This document shows positions 52,181 to 62,600 of a DNA stretch of 64,000 nucleotides, piece by piece. The DNA lies in assembly GCF_000576305.1 (NCBI RefSeq), contig NZ_BAVZ01000004.1, positions 248,001 through 312,000 of the forward strand. Reading direction: 5' to 3'. A program made the position numbers and the translations under genes. Within the stretch, counting starts at the first letter, position 1. The number at the start of each line of letters is the position of its first letter. The notes below the pieces were generated by a model. That model worked only from the letters and a program-made list of their open reading frames with translations. It made no database searches and had not been told where the DNA came from. Origin of the DNA: Paenibacillus pini JCM 16418 (lineage in GTDB: Bacteria; Bacillota; Bacilli; Paenibacillales; Paenibacillaceae).

Positions 52181-53212
52181 TTACCCCGAATATGATGACC
52201 CTCTCGTAATGGAAACACTTGATTCTCTGACAATAAGCCTCGGCTCGAATTGGAATCGTTCAAATTCACCTTGCGTCTGCTCACGAATTCTTTTTAACAA
52301 CAATTCCGTAGCCAGTCTGGCCACTTCAACACCCATAATCGAGACCGAACTGACCTTCGGTGTCGTAATTGTCGTCCAAATATTATTATCAATACCGACC
52401 ACAGCCACGTCCTCAGGTACACGAATACCAAGTTCCTTGAACCGGTTAATAATACCTATCGCAACCATATCATTGCCTGCATATACAGCATCCGGCATAT
52501 TTTTGAGACTATAGAAATAATCCGCTGCTTTGGAACCCGTCTGTAATGAGAAGTCCTCGCCAAAATAGACTAGAGAAACATCCACATGACTCAAGCATTG
52601 AACATAGGCATTGTATCTTTCCTCAATAATGTCTTTCGGGGCTCCGGCATAAGCAATCCTCGTCCTACCGATACTGATGAGATGTTCCATCGCAAGCCTT
52701 CCCTCTTGATGGGAAAGACTCACAATATCCGCCTTCACCTCAGCGGGTAGTTTTTTACCATAATTAATCATGGAAATAGGAACCGTAGATTTGTTAATGA
52801 GATCAACCAAAGTGTTGGGATATGCTAATGGTAAAATCACGAGACCATCTACGTGCAGCTTCTTCACATCACGCATAATCTCAAGCTCCGTTTGTGCGTT
52901 ACCTGACGTATTAATCAGCATCACACGATAACCATATTGCTTCGCAGCCTGTTCAACAGACCATGCGATTTCGGGAACAAAAGCATTCCTTATATCCGGT
53001 ACGGCTAAGGCAATTTGATTCGTATGTCTTATTTTAAGGCTTTGTGCCGATAAGTTCGGAATAAATCCTAATTCTTCAATGGCCTCTAGAATTCGAGCTT
53101 TCGTGTGAGGGCTTATACTGCCAGAATTATTAATCGCTCTAGATACAGTTGCAATGCCAACACCAACTTTTTGAGCTACATCCTCGATCGTTACCTTTGA
53201 TTTATTAGCCAA
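52181..53212 (-). CDS. LacI-family transcriptional regulator (divergent from butanediol dehydrogenase gene)
   Basis: A 343-residue repressor. The N-terminal HTH/hinge reads TIEDVAQKVGVGIATVSRAI, then ILEAIEELGFIPN. The effector domain includes VDGLVILPLAYPN, PDAVYAGNDMVAIGIINRFK and VAVVGIDNNIWTTITTPKVS. It is divergent from the dehydrogenase at 53492, and GGAANCGTTTCC palindromes lie before both genes, so it probably represses both. CcpA itself would be similar in sequence but is normally not encoded next to a structural gene. Confidence 0.92.
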   Translation of the reverse strand: MANKSKVTIEDVAQKVGVGIATVSRAINNSGSISPHTKARILEAIEELGFIPNLSAQSLKIRHTNQIALAVPDIRNAFVPEIAWSVEQAAKQYGYRVMLINTSGNAQTELEIMRDVKKLHVDGLVILPLAYPNTLVDLINKSTVPISMINYGKKLPAEVKADIVSLSHQEGRLAMEHLISIGRTRIAYAGAPKDIIEERYNAYVQCLSHVDVSLVYFGEDFSLQTGSKAADYFYSLKNMPDAVYAGNDMVAIGIINRFKELGIRVPEDVAVVGIDNNIWTTITTPKVSSVSIMGVEVARLATELLLKRIREQTQGEFERFQFEPRLIVRESSVSITRGSSYSG

Positions 53213-53235
53213 TCTAAAATTCCCCTTCTATAATG

Positions 53236-53437
53236 GAATCGTTTCCTCTTTTTATATAAATATATATGCTGTATCCTTATTATATCATTATTATGACCAG
53301 TATGTAATTTTTGCCACCGTAACTAGGACTAAGCACGCATATTCCGCAAAAAACATCACTAGTTAATTATAAAAAAGTTTTAAGATTCATTGACAACTCA
53401 CTCTATCATGTGAGATATTGGGTGTGGAAACGTTTCC
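53236..53437. promoter_or_regulatory. Two LacI/cre-type operators between divergent genes
   Basis: GGAATCGTTTCC at 53236-53247 precedes the lacI-type gene and the perfect 12-bp palindrome GGAAACGTTTCC at 53426-53437 precedes the dehydrogenase gene. Both match the LacI-family/cre core (GAAANCGNTTTC type), so either the local LacI regulator or CcpA may bind. Confidence 0.65.
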
Positions 53438-53491
53438 GTTATGTGATGGGAAATTTCATCATAACTCTACTATATTTATGGAGATGACGAT

Positions 53492-54541
53492 ATGAAAGCA
53501 CTAAGATGGCATGGACAAAAAGATTTGCGTTTAGACACAATTGAAGAGCCAGCAGCCCTTAAAGGTAAAGTGAAAATCAAGGTTGAATGGTGCGGAATTT
53601 GTGGTAGTGATTTACACGAATATACATCTGGACCTATTTTCATTCCGAACGAAGCTCCTCATCCACTAACTGGTGAACAGGCTCCTGTTGTTATGGGTCA
53701 TGAATTCTCTGGCCAAGTTGTTGAAGTTGGTGAAGGTGTAACGAAAGTGAAAGCCGGCGACCGCGTTGTTGTTGAGCCTATATATGCTTGTGGTACATGT
53801 GAAGCATGTAAGCAAGGTAAATATAATCTTTGTGATAAAATGGGCTTCTTGGGTCTTGCAGGTGGCGGAGGCGGATTCTCCTCATTTGTTGCTGCTGAAG
53901 AAGTTATGGTCCATAAAATCCCTGAATCCGTATCCTATGAACAAGGTGCTCTTGTAGAACCCTCTGCTGTTGCTTTGCATGCTGTTCGTTCAAGCAAACT
54001 GAAGGTCGGCGATAAAGCTGCTGTATTTGGTACAGGCCCTATTGGGTTACTTGTTATTGAAGCTCTGAAAGCTTCCGGCGCATCCGAAATTTATGCCGTC
54101 GAACTTTCTCCTGAAAGAAAAGCAAAAGCAGCCGAACTAGGAGCTATTGTGATTGATCCTAAGGAATTCGATGCTGTACAAGAAATTAAAAAACGCACAA
54201 ATGGTGGCGTAGACGTAGCTTATGAAGTAACAGGTGTCCCTCCTGTGCTAACTCAAGCGCTGAATTCAACTAAAATGGGCGGAGAGCTGATGATTGTCAG
54301 TATCTTCGAGAAAGAAGCACCTATCCATCCGAACCAAGTCGTTATGATGGAACGTACCATAAAAGGTATCATCGGTTACCGTGATGTATTCCCAGCCGTA
54401 ATCAGCCTGATGGACAAAGGGTATTTCCCTGCAGATAAGCTAGTAACTAAACACATAAAGCTTCAAGATGTGCTTGATGAAGGCTTTGAAACACTTCTGA
54501 AAGAAAAGAACCAGGTTAAAATCCTTGTGAAACCTGAATAA
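53492..54541 (+). CDS. Zinc-dependent (R,R)-butanediol dehydrogenase-like medium-chain dehydrogenase
   Basis: A 349-residue MDR enzyme. The catalytic zinc residues are C37 (WCGICGSDLHEY), H70 and E71 (GHEFSGQV); the structural zinc Cys are C100, C103, C106 and C114. The NAD-binding motif is FGTGPIGLLVIEALKA. The N-terminal pattern with SDLHEYTSGPIFIP is that of BdhA-type 2,3-butanediol dehydrogenases, which interconvert acetoin and butanediol with NAD(H). Start ATG after GGAGATGACG. A bidirectional terminator follows. Sorbitol dehydrogenase is a less likely reading. Confidence 0.88.
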   Translation: MKALRWHGQKDLRLDTIEEPAALKGKVKIKVEWCGICGSDLHEYTSGPIFIPNEAPHPLTGEQAPVVMGHEFSGQVVEVGEGVTKVKAGDRVVVEPIYACGTCEACKQGKYNLCDKMGFLGLAGGGGGFSSFVAAEEVMVHKIPESVSYEQGALVEPSAVALHAVRSSKLKVGDKAAVFGTGPIGLLVIEALKASGASEIYAVELSPERKAKAAELGAIVIDPKEFDAVQEIKKRTNGGVDVAYEVTGVPPVLTQALNSTKMGGELMIVSIFEKEAPIHPNQVVMMERTIKGIIGYRDVFPAVISLMDKGYFPADKLVTKHIKLQDVLDEGFETLLKEKNQVKILVKPE

Positions 54542-54555
54542 TAGCATGTATGATC

Positions 54556-54592
54556 AAAAAAACCGGATGAGAATTTCTCATCCGGTTTTTTT
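54556..54592. terminator. Bidirectional terminator
   Basis: AACCGGATGAGAA and TCTCATCCGGTT with seven A before and seven T after, between convergent genes. Confidence 0.95.
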
Positions 54593-54610
54593 AATAAAAT
54601 TCGCATTCTA

Positions 54611-55192
54611 TCATCTGGCTTCTTCCAAATGCTTCGCACAGTTATACAATTCACATTCCCAGCGGGCTTCCCCTTTGCTGATCCTAGTGATGGATGTGTT
54701 ATGAAGATGCTCTCTTGTATCGGTATGAGGAATGAGAACGGGCAGAAGCTTGCCAATCCATGCACCATGACTTACAATCAGAATTCGCTCATGCGGATGC
54801 TGGTCACATATGTCATTCACGACGGAAACGCCGCGCCGTATTAATGCTTCGTCACTCTCAATCCCTAACTCAAAAGTGTCCCATTCTTCTCCCCATTTAC
54901 GCATCCGATCTTCTTCCGTCGTACCTTCAATCAGTCCGCAATGGATTTCACGTAGACGCTCGTCCAAATGAATCTCCAGACCCGTAGCAGCCGCAATCAT
55001 TTCCGCCGTTTCCCTAGCACGTGATAAATCACTTGAATAAATCATGTCCCACTCTTCGTTCTGAAGCCTGGCTGCCAAAGCTCTTGCTTGTGCTTTACCT
55101 GTCTCATTCAACGGTATATCTGTTTGTCCCTGTGCACGATTCTCAATATTCCATTCTGTGATCCCATGTCTTACAAAACCCATTACTGTCAT
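54611..55192 (-). CDS. Histidine phosphatase (phosphoglycerate mutase-like)
   Basis: A 193-residue protein with the RHG motif GFVRHGITEWNIE (nucleophile His), second-site MIYSSDLSRARETAE, IHCGLIEG and a late SHGAWIGKL His. ATG 55192 is chosen (GGAGG 7 bases upstream); a longer frame to 55231 is unneeded. It belongs to the CobC/GpmB branch; typical substrates are small phosphomonoesters. No neighbour suggests a specific pathway. Confidence 0.9.
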   Translation of the reverse strand: MTVMGFVRHGITEWNIENRAQGQTDIPLNETGKAQARALAARLQNEEWDMIYSSDLSRARETAEMIAAATGLEIHLDERLREIHCGLIEGTTEEDRMRKWGEEWDTFELGIESDEALIRRGVSVVNDICDQHPHERILIVSHGAWIGKLLPVLIPHTDTREHLHNTSITRISKGEARWECELYNCAKHLEEAR

Positions 55193-55272
55193 CGTATATC
55201 CTCCTACTCTTGATAACCACTTATGTACCACTATGTATTATTGCGGATAGTCAAACTCAATCGCTCTTGTGT

Positions 55273-55698
55273 TTAACACTCCGGTGTTTCAAAAAAATGC
55301 ATATGCTCTTTAGCTGACCGATAATAATCCAGCCTGTCCTGAAGTGATCCTGTATGAAATTCAAACTGATGTCCATCGGGGTCCAGAAAATATACCGATA
55401 ACTTGTCTCTTTCATCCCGCTCCCGACCTGGCAGAACCCTTACACCTAACAGTCTGTTTACTTTTTCTCCAAACTCCTCGGTCGCCACAGTAAATGCGAT
55501 ATGTGTATTCGACGATGGATACACACGTTCATTTACTTGTCCATCATCCACCTGATTGAGTGCAACCCATAATCCATCTAAATCGAAATAGGCCAATTTT
55601 CGGCCCTTCACTAATATATTCGCACCAAATACATCTCGGTAAAAGATAATTGAACGATCCATATCAGCAACTGCGAAGCAGATATGGTTAATTACCAT
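55273..55698 (-). CDS. FosB-type metallothiol transferase (fosfomycin)
   Basis: A 141-residue vicinal-oxygen-chelate protein that reads almost as FosB throughout: NHICFAVADMDRSIIFYRDV, ILVKGRKLAYFDLDGLWVAL, THIAF, LPGRERDERDKLSVYFLDPD and GHQFEFHTGSLQDRLDYY. Metal ligands are His5, the His in THIAF and Glu in FEFHTG. The enzyme adds bacillithiol (or cysteine) to fosfomycin. A short deletion in the loop before LPGRERD does not touch the active site. ATG overlaps the end of the upstream TPR gene by 7 bases. Confidence 0.9.
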   Translation of the reverse strand: MVINHICFAVADMDRSIIFYRDVFGANILVKGRKLAYFDLDGLWVALNQVDDGQVNERVYPSSNTHIAFTVATEEFGEKVNRLLGVRVLPGRERDERDKLSVYFLDPDGHQFEFHTGSLQDRLDYYRSAKEHMHFFETPEC

Positions 55699-56174
55699 GT
55701 CTGCTCTAGTTTATCCGCATAGAAGTGTATTGCCTTCTCGTATCTGCGAATACCCACATCAGAAGATGTATCCGCTAATGATTTTAACAGTAGGTTCATT
55801 GCCTCTGCATGTTCACCAAGATTATGTAACGCCATGGCTAGGAACACCTTAAACTCTTGCCTCTCTGGGAACGTTAAAATCGCTCGTTCCAATATTTGTT
55901 TAGATTGTATGTATTGGCCTATGACACGGTAGGTGCTTCCAAGTCCCAGCATTGCACCCGCAAGGTCTTCCGAGTCCAAACCGAGCTGGATTGCCCTTTC
56001 GTAAAAAGGTACGGCTTCCCATTCCAATCCAAGCGCATCATGTGCCCATGCAGTTTGATATTGCACATAGGCATTCTCAGGTTGCTGTTCCCCAAATGCT
56101 AGAAGTAACGTTCGCGCTTTCTCAAGCTCCCCATCTTCTCTTAAACGCACGGCAATTTCAATAGTTTCGCACAT
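55692..56174 (-). CDS. TPR-repeat protein, overlapping fosB
   Basis: A 160-residue helical repeat protein with about three or four tetratricopeptide units: YVQYQTAWAHDALGLEWEAV, AMLGLGSTYRVIGQYIQSKQ and VFLAMALHNLGEHAEAMNLL. It has no signal peptide. It starts at ATG 56174 after GAGGGGAAATGTG (GTG 56177 is possible) and overlaps fosB, so the two are co-translated. TPR proteins are scaffolds; a role with FosB is inferred only from overlap. Similar TPR proteins often occur fused or next to small-molecule enzymes in bacilli. Confidence 0.85.
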   Translation of the reverse strand: MCETIEIAVRLREDGELEKARTLLLAFGEQQPENAYVQYQTAWAHDALGLEWEAVPFYERAIQLGLDSEDLAGAMLGLGSTYRVIGQYIQSKQILERAILTFPERQEFKVFLAMALHNLGEHAEAMNLLLKSLADTSSDVGIRRYEKAIHFYADKLEQTW

Positions 56175-56351
56175 CACATTTCCCCTCTTTCAACTGCGAT
56201 AATATGATACTCCCAAAATAATTATTGACATAATAAATAATTTGTGATATAATTAAATATTTTTGACATTTACATATTTTATGTATACAATTAGGGTCAT
56301 CCAATTCAAGTCGCGACTGAACAGGAGAATACGATACTACGGAGGTTTGAT

Positions 56352-57127
56352 ATGAATTCTGATCAGACATACTCGATTTCAATGTTAGACATTTCCGCTT
56401 CCATTATGGGACGCATGGATACGATTCACCCTACCCTCATTCGCGATTCCGATCATACGATCCTCATTGATACAGGATATCCAGTCAGCTGCCATTGTTT
56501 ATTGAGGCATTCCAGCGGCTAGAAATTCCATTCGATCAACTTACCCATATTATTATTACACATCAGGATCTGGACCACATTGGTGGATTACCTGCCATGC
56601 TGAAGCAGCATCCTCATTCCATAGAGGTCATCGCAAATGCTATCGAGAAGCCTTACATCGAGGGCGATAACATGCTACTCAAAATCACGCCAGAATCCAT
56701 AGAACAAGCAAAAGCCATGCTATCCGAAAGTATCCCAGCAGCATGGCGTGATGCTTTTATCTCCACCTTAGAGCATCCGCCTAAGGCACCTGTAAATACT
56801 ATTATGAATGATAGAGAAGAACTTCCCCTTGGGGGCGGACTCATCGTTATTGAGAGCCCTGGTCACACGCCAGGACATACTAGCTTATATCATAAAGCTA
56901 GTAAAACGCTTATCGCTGGGGATGCTATGCGTGTAGTCGAAGGTCAGCTTGCTGGCCCTAGTCCGGACCAGACGCTCGATATGACTTTGGCCATGCAATC
57001 CATCCAGAAGTTCACCCACTACGATATCGAGACCGTTATTTGTTATCATGGCGGTGCTTATAAGGATAACCACATTCATTCATCTATTGCTGCTCTAGTT
57101 GAGCAGTATACCATTGATAAGCCTTAA
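56352..57127 (+). pseudogene. MBL-fold metallohydrolase, frame-broken near its start
   Basis: ATG 56352 has GGAGG upstream and encodes 57 codons (IMGRMDTIHPTLIRDSDHTI, then LIDTGYP) to a stop. Adding one G at about 56484 gives LIDTGYPGQLPLFIEAFQRL and the frame then runs to 57127 with the zinc motif ITHQDLDHIGG (HxxxDH), SPGHTPGHTS and AGDAM, typical of MBL hydrolases. Repaired length about 258 aa. It is convergent and its end overlaps the glutamate racemase end by 44 bases. Probably intact in the organism. Confidence 0.83.
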
Positions 57128-57872
57128 TCATTTTATCAACGTATTCAGGTTCATGACCTGAGCACATAAATTGTATATCGGCATGACCGCTATGGCTGGC
57201 GATAGTATTTAATTCTAAAATAGAAGTTAGTCGCCTAACAGTGCCTGCACTACCATCAATAATTTCAATATGCTGGGGCAATAATTGTCTCAGCATATTT
57301 TTATAAAATGGAAAATGTGTGCACCCAAGCACCAACGTACCATAATCATTTAGATCATAAGGCTTAAACTTCTTATCGAAATAATCACTCATCACATCCA
57401 GATCAAATTGAAGCTCCTCACAATAAGTTACGAGTTCCGGTAGCGGTAAAGAATCCACAATGCTATGATCATGAACATCCACACGTGACACAAGCTCCGT
57501 ATATTTAGACTGACGTAAGGTTAATGGGGTCGCAGCGACTAGTACTCTTTTACCTGTATCCCGATTCATTTCTACAGCAGGCTTTACCGCAGGTTCCATC
57601 CCGATAATCGGAATGTCCACTTCACTTCGTAGCTGAGCAGCGACCGCGCTCGTTGCCGTATTACAAGCAATAACTAGCGCCTTTATATCTTGCTCCATGA
57701 TCTGATCTACAGATTGGCGCACATATTGCTGCACCTGCTCTTTCGTTTTGGTTCCATAAGGCACATGTAAAGTGTCTGCAAAAAATAAATAATCTTCTGT
57801 TGGAAGCTGACTCACAGCCTCCGCAAGTACGGTAAGACCGCCCAGTCCTGAATCCAGTAGGGCTATTCTCAT
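57084..57872 (-). CDS. Glutamate racemase
   Basis: A 262-residue Asp/Glu racemase. Catalytic residues are visible: Asp7 in ALLDSGLGG, Cys70 in VIACNTATSA, and the second Cys in LVLGCTHFPFY. It supplies D-glutamate for peptidoglycan. ATG 57872 follows AGGTGAATATC; the frame to 57905 lacks a site. The 3' end overlaps the convergent MBL gene. Firmicutes often have two paralogues (RacE, YrpC/MurI), so this may be the accessory copy; its neighbours do not settle which. Confidence 0.88.
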   Translation of the reverse strand: MRIALLDSGLGGLTVLAEAVSQLPTEDYLFFADTLHVPYGTKTKEQVQQYVRQSVDQIMEQDIKALVIACNTATSAVAAQLRSEVDIPIIGMEPAVKPAVEMNRDTGKRVLVAATPLTLRQSKYTELVSRVDVHDHSIVDSLPLPELVTYCEELQFDLDVMSDYFDKKFKPYDLNDYGTLVLGCTHFPFYKNMLRQLLPQHIEIIDGSAGTVRRLTSILELNTIASHSGHADIQFMCSGHEPEYVDKMIKAYQWYTAQLEQQ

Positions 57873-57991
57873 GATATTCACCTGATTTGTATGTATTATA
57901 GACATGAAGTCTATTCCCTCTACTTGATGAAATCGAAATTTCGGTTAAAAGTCAAGAATAGTGCACTGGAAATTAAATACATACTAACAAT

Positions 57992-58465
57992 TTAGCAAGA
58001 CAAACCACGCCCGATAAAGTTCGCAGATACCCGCTCAATCCCTATCTCTTTTGCCCACACAGATAGCTGTCCGATGTGATGAATCTCATGGGCAATGACA
58101 TGCCGCAGCACTTCACCATAGGAATAAGATTCCTCTTGCCATGATACTTTGACGATGCGATCTTCATTCTTTGCTGTTGACTGGAGTAGAATTTCTTTGA
58201 GCGTTACTCGATATTGATCCGATAATGCCTTTACATCATCTAATGTCATATGAGCTTCGAGAGATGGCTCTAGATCTTCCAATCCTTCGATCTCTCTAAT
58301 CCAGCTGGATTCCACATCCACGATATGAAAAAAAGTATTCAGAATCGATCCTACGCCTCCAATTCGTTCCTGTCTCAACTGCTGTTCACTTAGCTCGCCA
58401 CATACTTTAAACCACTCGTCTCTAACTTGCCAATTGTATACAAATAATGATTCCATTTGTGTCAT
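57992..58465 (-). CDS. DinB-family protein
   Basis: A 157-residue four-helix bundle of the DinB family: NTFFHIVDVESSWIREIEGL, EVLRHVIAHEIHHIGQLSVW with the metal His triad (one His early, two in HEIHH), and a C-terminal LSC tail. Most similar in pattern to YizA/DUF664-type proteins. Presumed metal-dependent thiol transferase or hydrolase; substrate unknown. ATG after AAGGAGTT. It ends with a tight FIGRGLSC. Confidence 0.88.
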   Translation of the reverse strand: MTQMESLFVYNWQVRDEWFKVCGELSEQQLRQERIGGVGSILNTFFHIVDVESSWIREIEGLEDLEPSLEAHMTLDDVKALSDQYRVTLKEILLQSTAKNEDRIVKVSWQEESYSYGEVLRHVIAHEIHHIGQLSVWAKEIGIERVSANFIGRGLSC

Positions 58466-58620
58466 AACTCCTTCTATATTGTCTCTAGCTTATGCTGCGT
58501 CCACTAAGGACAGTAGTAATTATCTTTAGTCTAGTTACGATGTACCGCATACCGGTCGGGATCAGATATGTTAAACTAATGAATGTCTTCTTTTCAATTC
58601 TATAATAAACAAGGGGAGAG

Positions 58621-59190
58621 ATGATCTTGAATATCAACAATCAGGAAGATATTATCCAGCTCGTACGCGAAGATCAATGGATGATGGATATCCTCTATGC
58701 AGCCCAAACCTTAAATCTGCCAGACTGGTGGGTATGTGCAGGCTTCGTACGCTCTAAACTGTGGGATGTATTACATCATTTTGAAGAGAGAACCCCCTTA
58801 CCCGATGTAGATGTCATTTATTACGATCCACATCATATCGATGAACAAGTGGAGAAGCAGCTAGAGCAAAAACTAAGAGAGATTAACCCTCACATCCCTT
58901 GGTCTGTTAAAAATGAAGCCAGAATGCATCTCGTCAATCAAATTCCGCCTTACTTATCCTCAGTAGACGCGATTTCCAAATTCCCAGAGACTGCAACTGC
59001 ACTTGGACTTACATTAGATGCTGCAAACCAAGTGATCTTGGCAGCCCCATGTGACATAGAGGACGTACTCCATATGGTGATTAGACCTTCACCCTACTTC
59101 GAGCGTTCCGATGAGAGAATGAAAATTTACAAAGAACGTATTGTAAAAAAGAACTGGAAAGGCATCTGGCACCAAGTTATTCAGGCTTAG
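58621..59190 (+). CDS. Nucleotidyltransferase-family protein (COG3575 / DUF925)
   Basis: A 189-residue protein with the family layout: WWVCAGFVRSKLWDVLHHFE near the N-terminus, then LPDVDVIYYDP, carrying the two Asp of the nucleotidyltransferase active site, and NEARMHLVN. C-terminal helices include IKKNWKGIWHQVIQ-like residues. ATG follows AAGGGGAGAG. The donor and acceptor are unknown; no antitoxin or HEPN partner is adjacent. Its end overlaps the convergent gene at 59177 by 14 bases. Confidence 0.85.
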   Translation: MILNINNQEDIIQLVREDQWMMDILYAAQTLNLPDWWVCAGFVRSKLWDVLHHFEERTPLPDVDVIYYDPHHIDEQVEKQLEQKLREINPHIPWSVKNEARMHLVNQIPPYLSSVDAISKFPETATALGLTLDAANQVILAAPCDIEDVLHMVIRPSPYFERSDERMKIYKERIVKKNWKGIWHQVIQA

Positions 59191-59491
59191 TTTTAGATTC
59201 TTCACTTAGGTCTGAATTTAAGTTTGCTTCTGACTCGTACTCATTCCATTTGTGATTTATATCGATAAATTGATTATAAATCCATTCCTTACACACTAAA
59301 ATAATGCCTATAATCAGGAATACGATAGTACTTATGAATAAAGGTTTACCCGTGTAGCTGAGAATGTCATCATATATCACACTGTTCCATCCTTGTGCGC
59401 CCGACATGATCATAGCAGCAATTACATAGCGCAATACAAACACAAAGATTGCTACAAAGATAAAAATCCAGCCCATGATAACTCTAATCAT
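59177..59491 (-). CDS. Uncharacterised small membrane protein
   Basis: A 104-residue protein with two or three TM segments (MGWIFIFVAIFVFVLRYVIA near the start, FLIIGIILVCKEWI later) and an acidic tail. ATG 59491 after AAGGAGTGGGATTTGC. Its start and length are supported by a good ribosome site. No family recognised. The 3' end overlaps the nucleotidyltransferase gene. Confidence 0.7.
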   Translation of the reverse strand: MIRVIMGWIFIFVAIFVFVLRYVIAAMIMSGAQGWNSVIYDDILSYTGKPLFISTIVFLIIGIILVCKEWIYNQFIDINHKWNEYESEANLNSDLSEESKTKPE

Positions 59492-59575
59492 GCAAATCCC
59501 ACTCCTTTATTATATCAACACGCTAATACTATAAATTTTACCATTAATTTCACCTTAAGATCTTAAATTTTCCAA

Positions 59576-59609
59576 AATAAAAAGTCTGGTGAGTTAATCC
59601 CACCAGACT
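59576..59609 (-). terminator. Terminator after the SLH phosphoesterase gene
   Basis: AGTCTGGTG and CACCAGACT pair around GAGTTAATCC-type loop; the minus strand then has TTTTTATTTTGG. Confidence 0.9.
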
Positions 59610-59632
59610 CCCATTCAACTTATAGAACTTTT

Positions 59633-62600
59633 TTATTTATGCAGTAGCACATACATCATTTTCGCAACCTCTTCACGTGTTACGCTTCCTTTTGGATCAA
59701 ATACGTTATTTCCTTTACCATGGATAAGTCCAAGTGTATTTGCTTTAGATACAGCTTCCTTAGCCCATATAGATACTTGATTCATATCTTTGAATACGGC
59801 TTGGGATGAAGTCGCGCCGCTTGATTTCCTCAGATCATCAGCCATTTTGATCAGGATCACGGAAGCTTCTTCACGACTGATGGTATCCTTAGGACGGAAT
59901 TCCCCTCCGTTTCCTTGAATCCATCCAAGCTTAGAAGCTTTGGCAATTGCATCAGCATAATATGCATTCGCTGGCACATCAGAGAATGAATCTCCCATAG
60001 CCTGCTGATCTGGTTCCAATGCTCGCACTGCTAACGTTACAAAATCAGCTCTTGTCACATTTAACTTCGGACCAAAATGATTATCATCCATTCCTTGAAT
60101 AATATGCTTCGCTGTAAGCTTGCTAATGTACTCTTCAGCCCAGCTTCCAGTAACATCCGCAAACTGCTTATGATATTCAAGTACCGCAAAGGATGAGAAA
60201 TGATTTGTCGTAAACGTTACCGTATCTCCAATAAACGTTCCACCCATATATTCAGGTTTCGACCCATTCAAGGAATATACGCCTGCATAATCAATATTCT
60301 TGGAATTTTTCATGACAGTAGGTAAAGATCTTTCTACCGTTATTGGCCCTTTGAAATCATGGATTTCCGTCTCAGTTTTGCCTTTGACCTTCACCATACT
60401 TAGCGTGTAGACAAGCCCAGACAAGGTATACTCTCTATGATTAGCAATGGTCTGATTGATGGCATTTTGCATCGATGCATTCATCGTCGTATCCATCCGA
60501 AGCACAATATAATCTGAATCTTGAAGTTGATCGGGCAATGAAGCCGCGGACAGCGTCAATGTTACATCCGGTGCAACGATAATGATCGACACATTGTTGT
60601 TCTTCGCTTTTTGAATACTTGCAGCTGGTAGCTGAATGACAGAAGCAGTACCTGAAGTATTTTTATAATCTAATCGAATAATAATTTTACCATTTGTAGT
60701 TTCTGTAATTGCCTGATCTAAGGCAGCCAAATCTGCTTGATAACGCCCATCGGCCGATGGGGTAAGAATGATTTCCCCTTGAACCGGTGCTGTTGTGGCG
60801 GGCGGTACTGGTTTCACTGATGATGTAGTTGTTCCGGTTCCTTGGTTTCCTGAATTCGTTGAACCACCACTACCACTTCCACCACCGTTTCCACTTCCTC
60901 CACCTGTATTACCTCCACCGCCAGGTACTTCTGGATGTCCTCCGTCGCCCGTAGCACCAGTATAGAAGCCCCAAATGTCTGACTTGGTACTACCACTATT
61001 CTGATCTTCTGCTTTGGTATACCACTGCTGGTACGTGTTTGGAATTAGATTTGTCCAGTTCACAGTCGTTTGAGTTCCACTCTGAACCTTCGTATTTGAT
61101 CCGATTAATTGATCTGTATACACGTTTACTCCAATATAATCGGTTGCGACTTGCTTCGTCTTCGGCGCTAGATCAAGATCTAACGTGAATTCGTCTTTAC
61201 CTGGTTGAGCTTGTGGATCATAGAAGTTGTAGTCATCCAAATAAGGTGAGTATGTCTTCATATGAATTTTATTGTTCTTCATGTCGAACTGCATCAGACG
61301 AATATATCCAAGTCCACCCTCAGGAGCACCTTGGTAGTCTGCAAGCATTTGGAATACTTTACGATCGGGTGCTCCGTCACCGTTATCGTCTAGCTCGTCT
61401 ACTTTGAGCTGCGCATCATGATAATGACCCGACAACGCTGCAATGACATTTTTATTTGGTTTCACTACCTTTTCAAATATTTTATCTGCAATCGGTGCCC
61501 GGTTATTCGATACGAGCATATATTCATGTAACGCTAAGATCGCTTTACGCTCTGGATATTTGGCAACAACCTCATTCATCCAGTCGATTTCTGTATCCCC
61601 AAGTCCCCATCCCATATAGACGATAATAAAATCATTTCCGTTCGAGGATACCAAATCATAGTGTCCACGATTGTTATCATATGAACCAGCAAATGTGGAA
61701 TTGTTCTTAAAACGATCTTCGCCGAAATATTGCTGGAACTTGGTATAGTCATTATCCTGATGACCTACGTCATGGTTACCTGCGAGTACTCCATATGGAA
61801 TTTCAGCATCTTCAAGCACCTTCATATCCTTGTCGCTTCAAGCCATTGGTACTCCTGATATGATTTATCCACGACATCACCTGTATGGATTACATATTTG
61901 ATGTTCATCTTTTCTTTTTGGGCCACGATCCAGTTTACAATTTCTTGATAAATCTTCGGATAACTCTGAGAGTAATACTGCGTATCAGACATCCATACGA
62001 AAGAGAAATCATATGGGTCATCGGTTTCTGGGGTCGGTTTGGAACCAGATGAAGCCGCTTGCGCAGCAATTTCATCTTGTACCATGACCTGAATCATCTG
62101 CCCGGACGCATAGTCACCTGACTTCACGACTGCATGTAATTCAAAATCAGTTATGCCCGCAATGACATGATCAAGCTGGTTCCACTTTTGTAAAGAAGGA
62201 CTCCAAGCATACAAGCTCACCTTACGGCCTTCTAATGATTTACCCTTCCAGTTAATCTCAACTTGATCTGTTGCTTTAACCGATGGATCTAATTTGACTT
62301 CGAAACGCTGGTAGGGGAATTTCTCCACAGATTCATTAACAAGATAGTCTCCATCTACAGCACTAATCTTCTTATAATCCTCAGGAGTTAATACCTCCTC
62401 ACCTGCTGGAACCATTTCCTTCGGAGGCTCTGTTACCGATGCACTTTTGTAACCCGTGAAGCCTTCCGCACGATTACCATCATATTTATATCCTTTATAA
62501 AATAATACGTTCATGAGGTCATTGGTTGGATCCTGAACCTTCACTGTAAGCTTTGCGTTACTGCCAACATCCTTTTGTCCTTGTGTTGGACTAATGAGCT

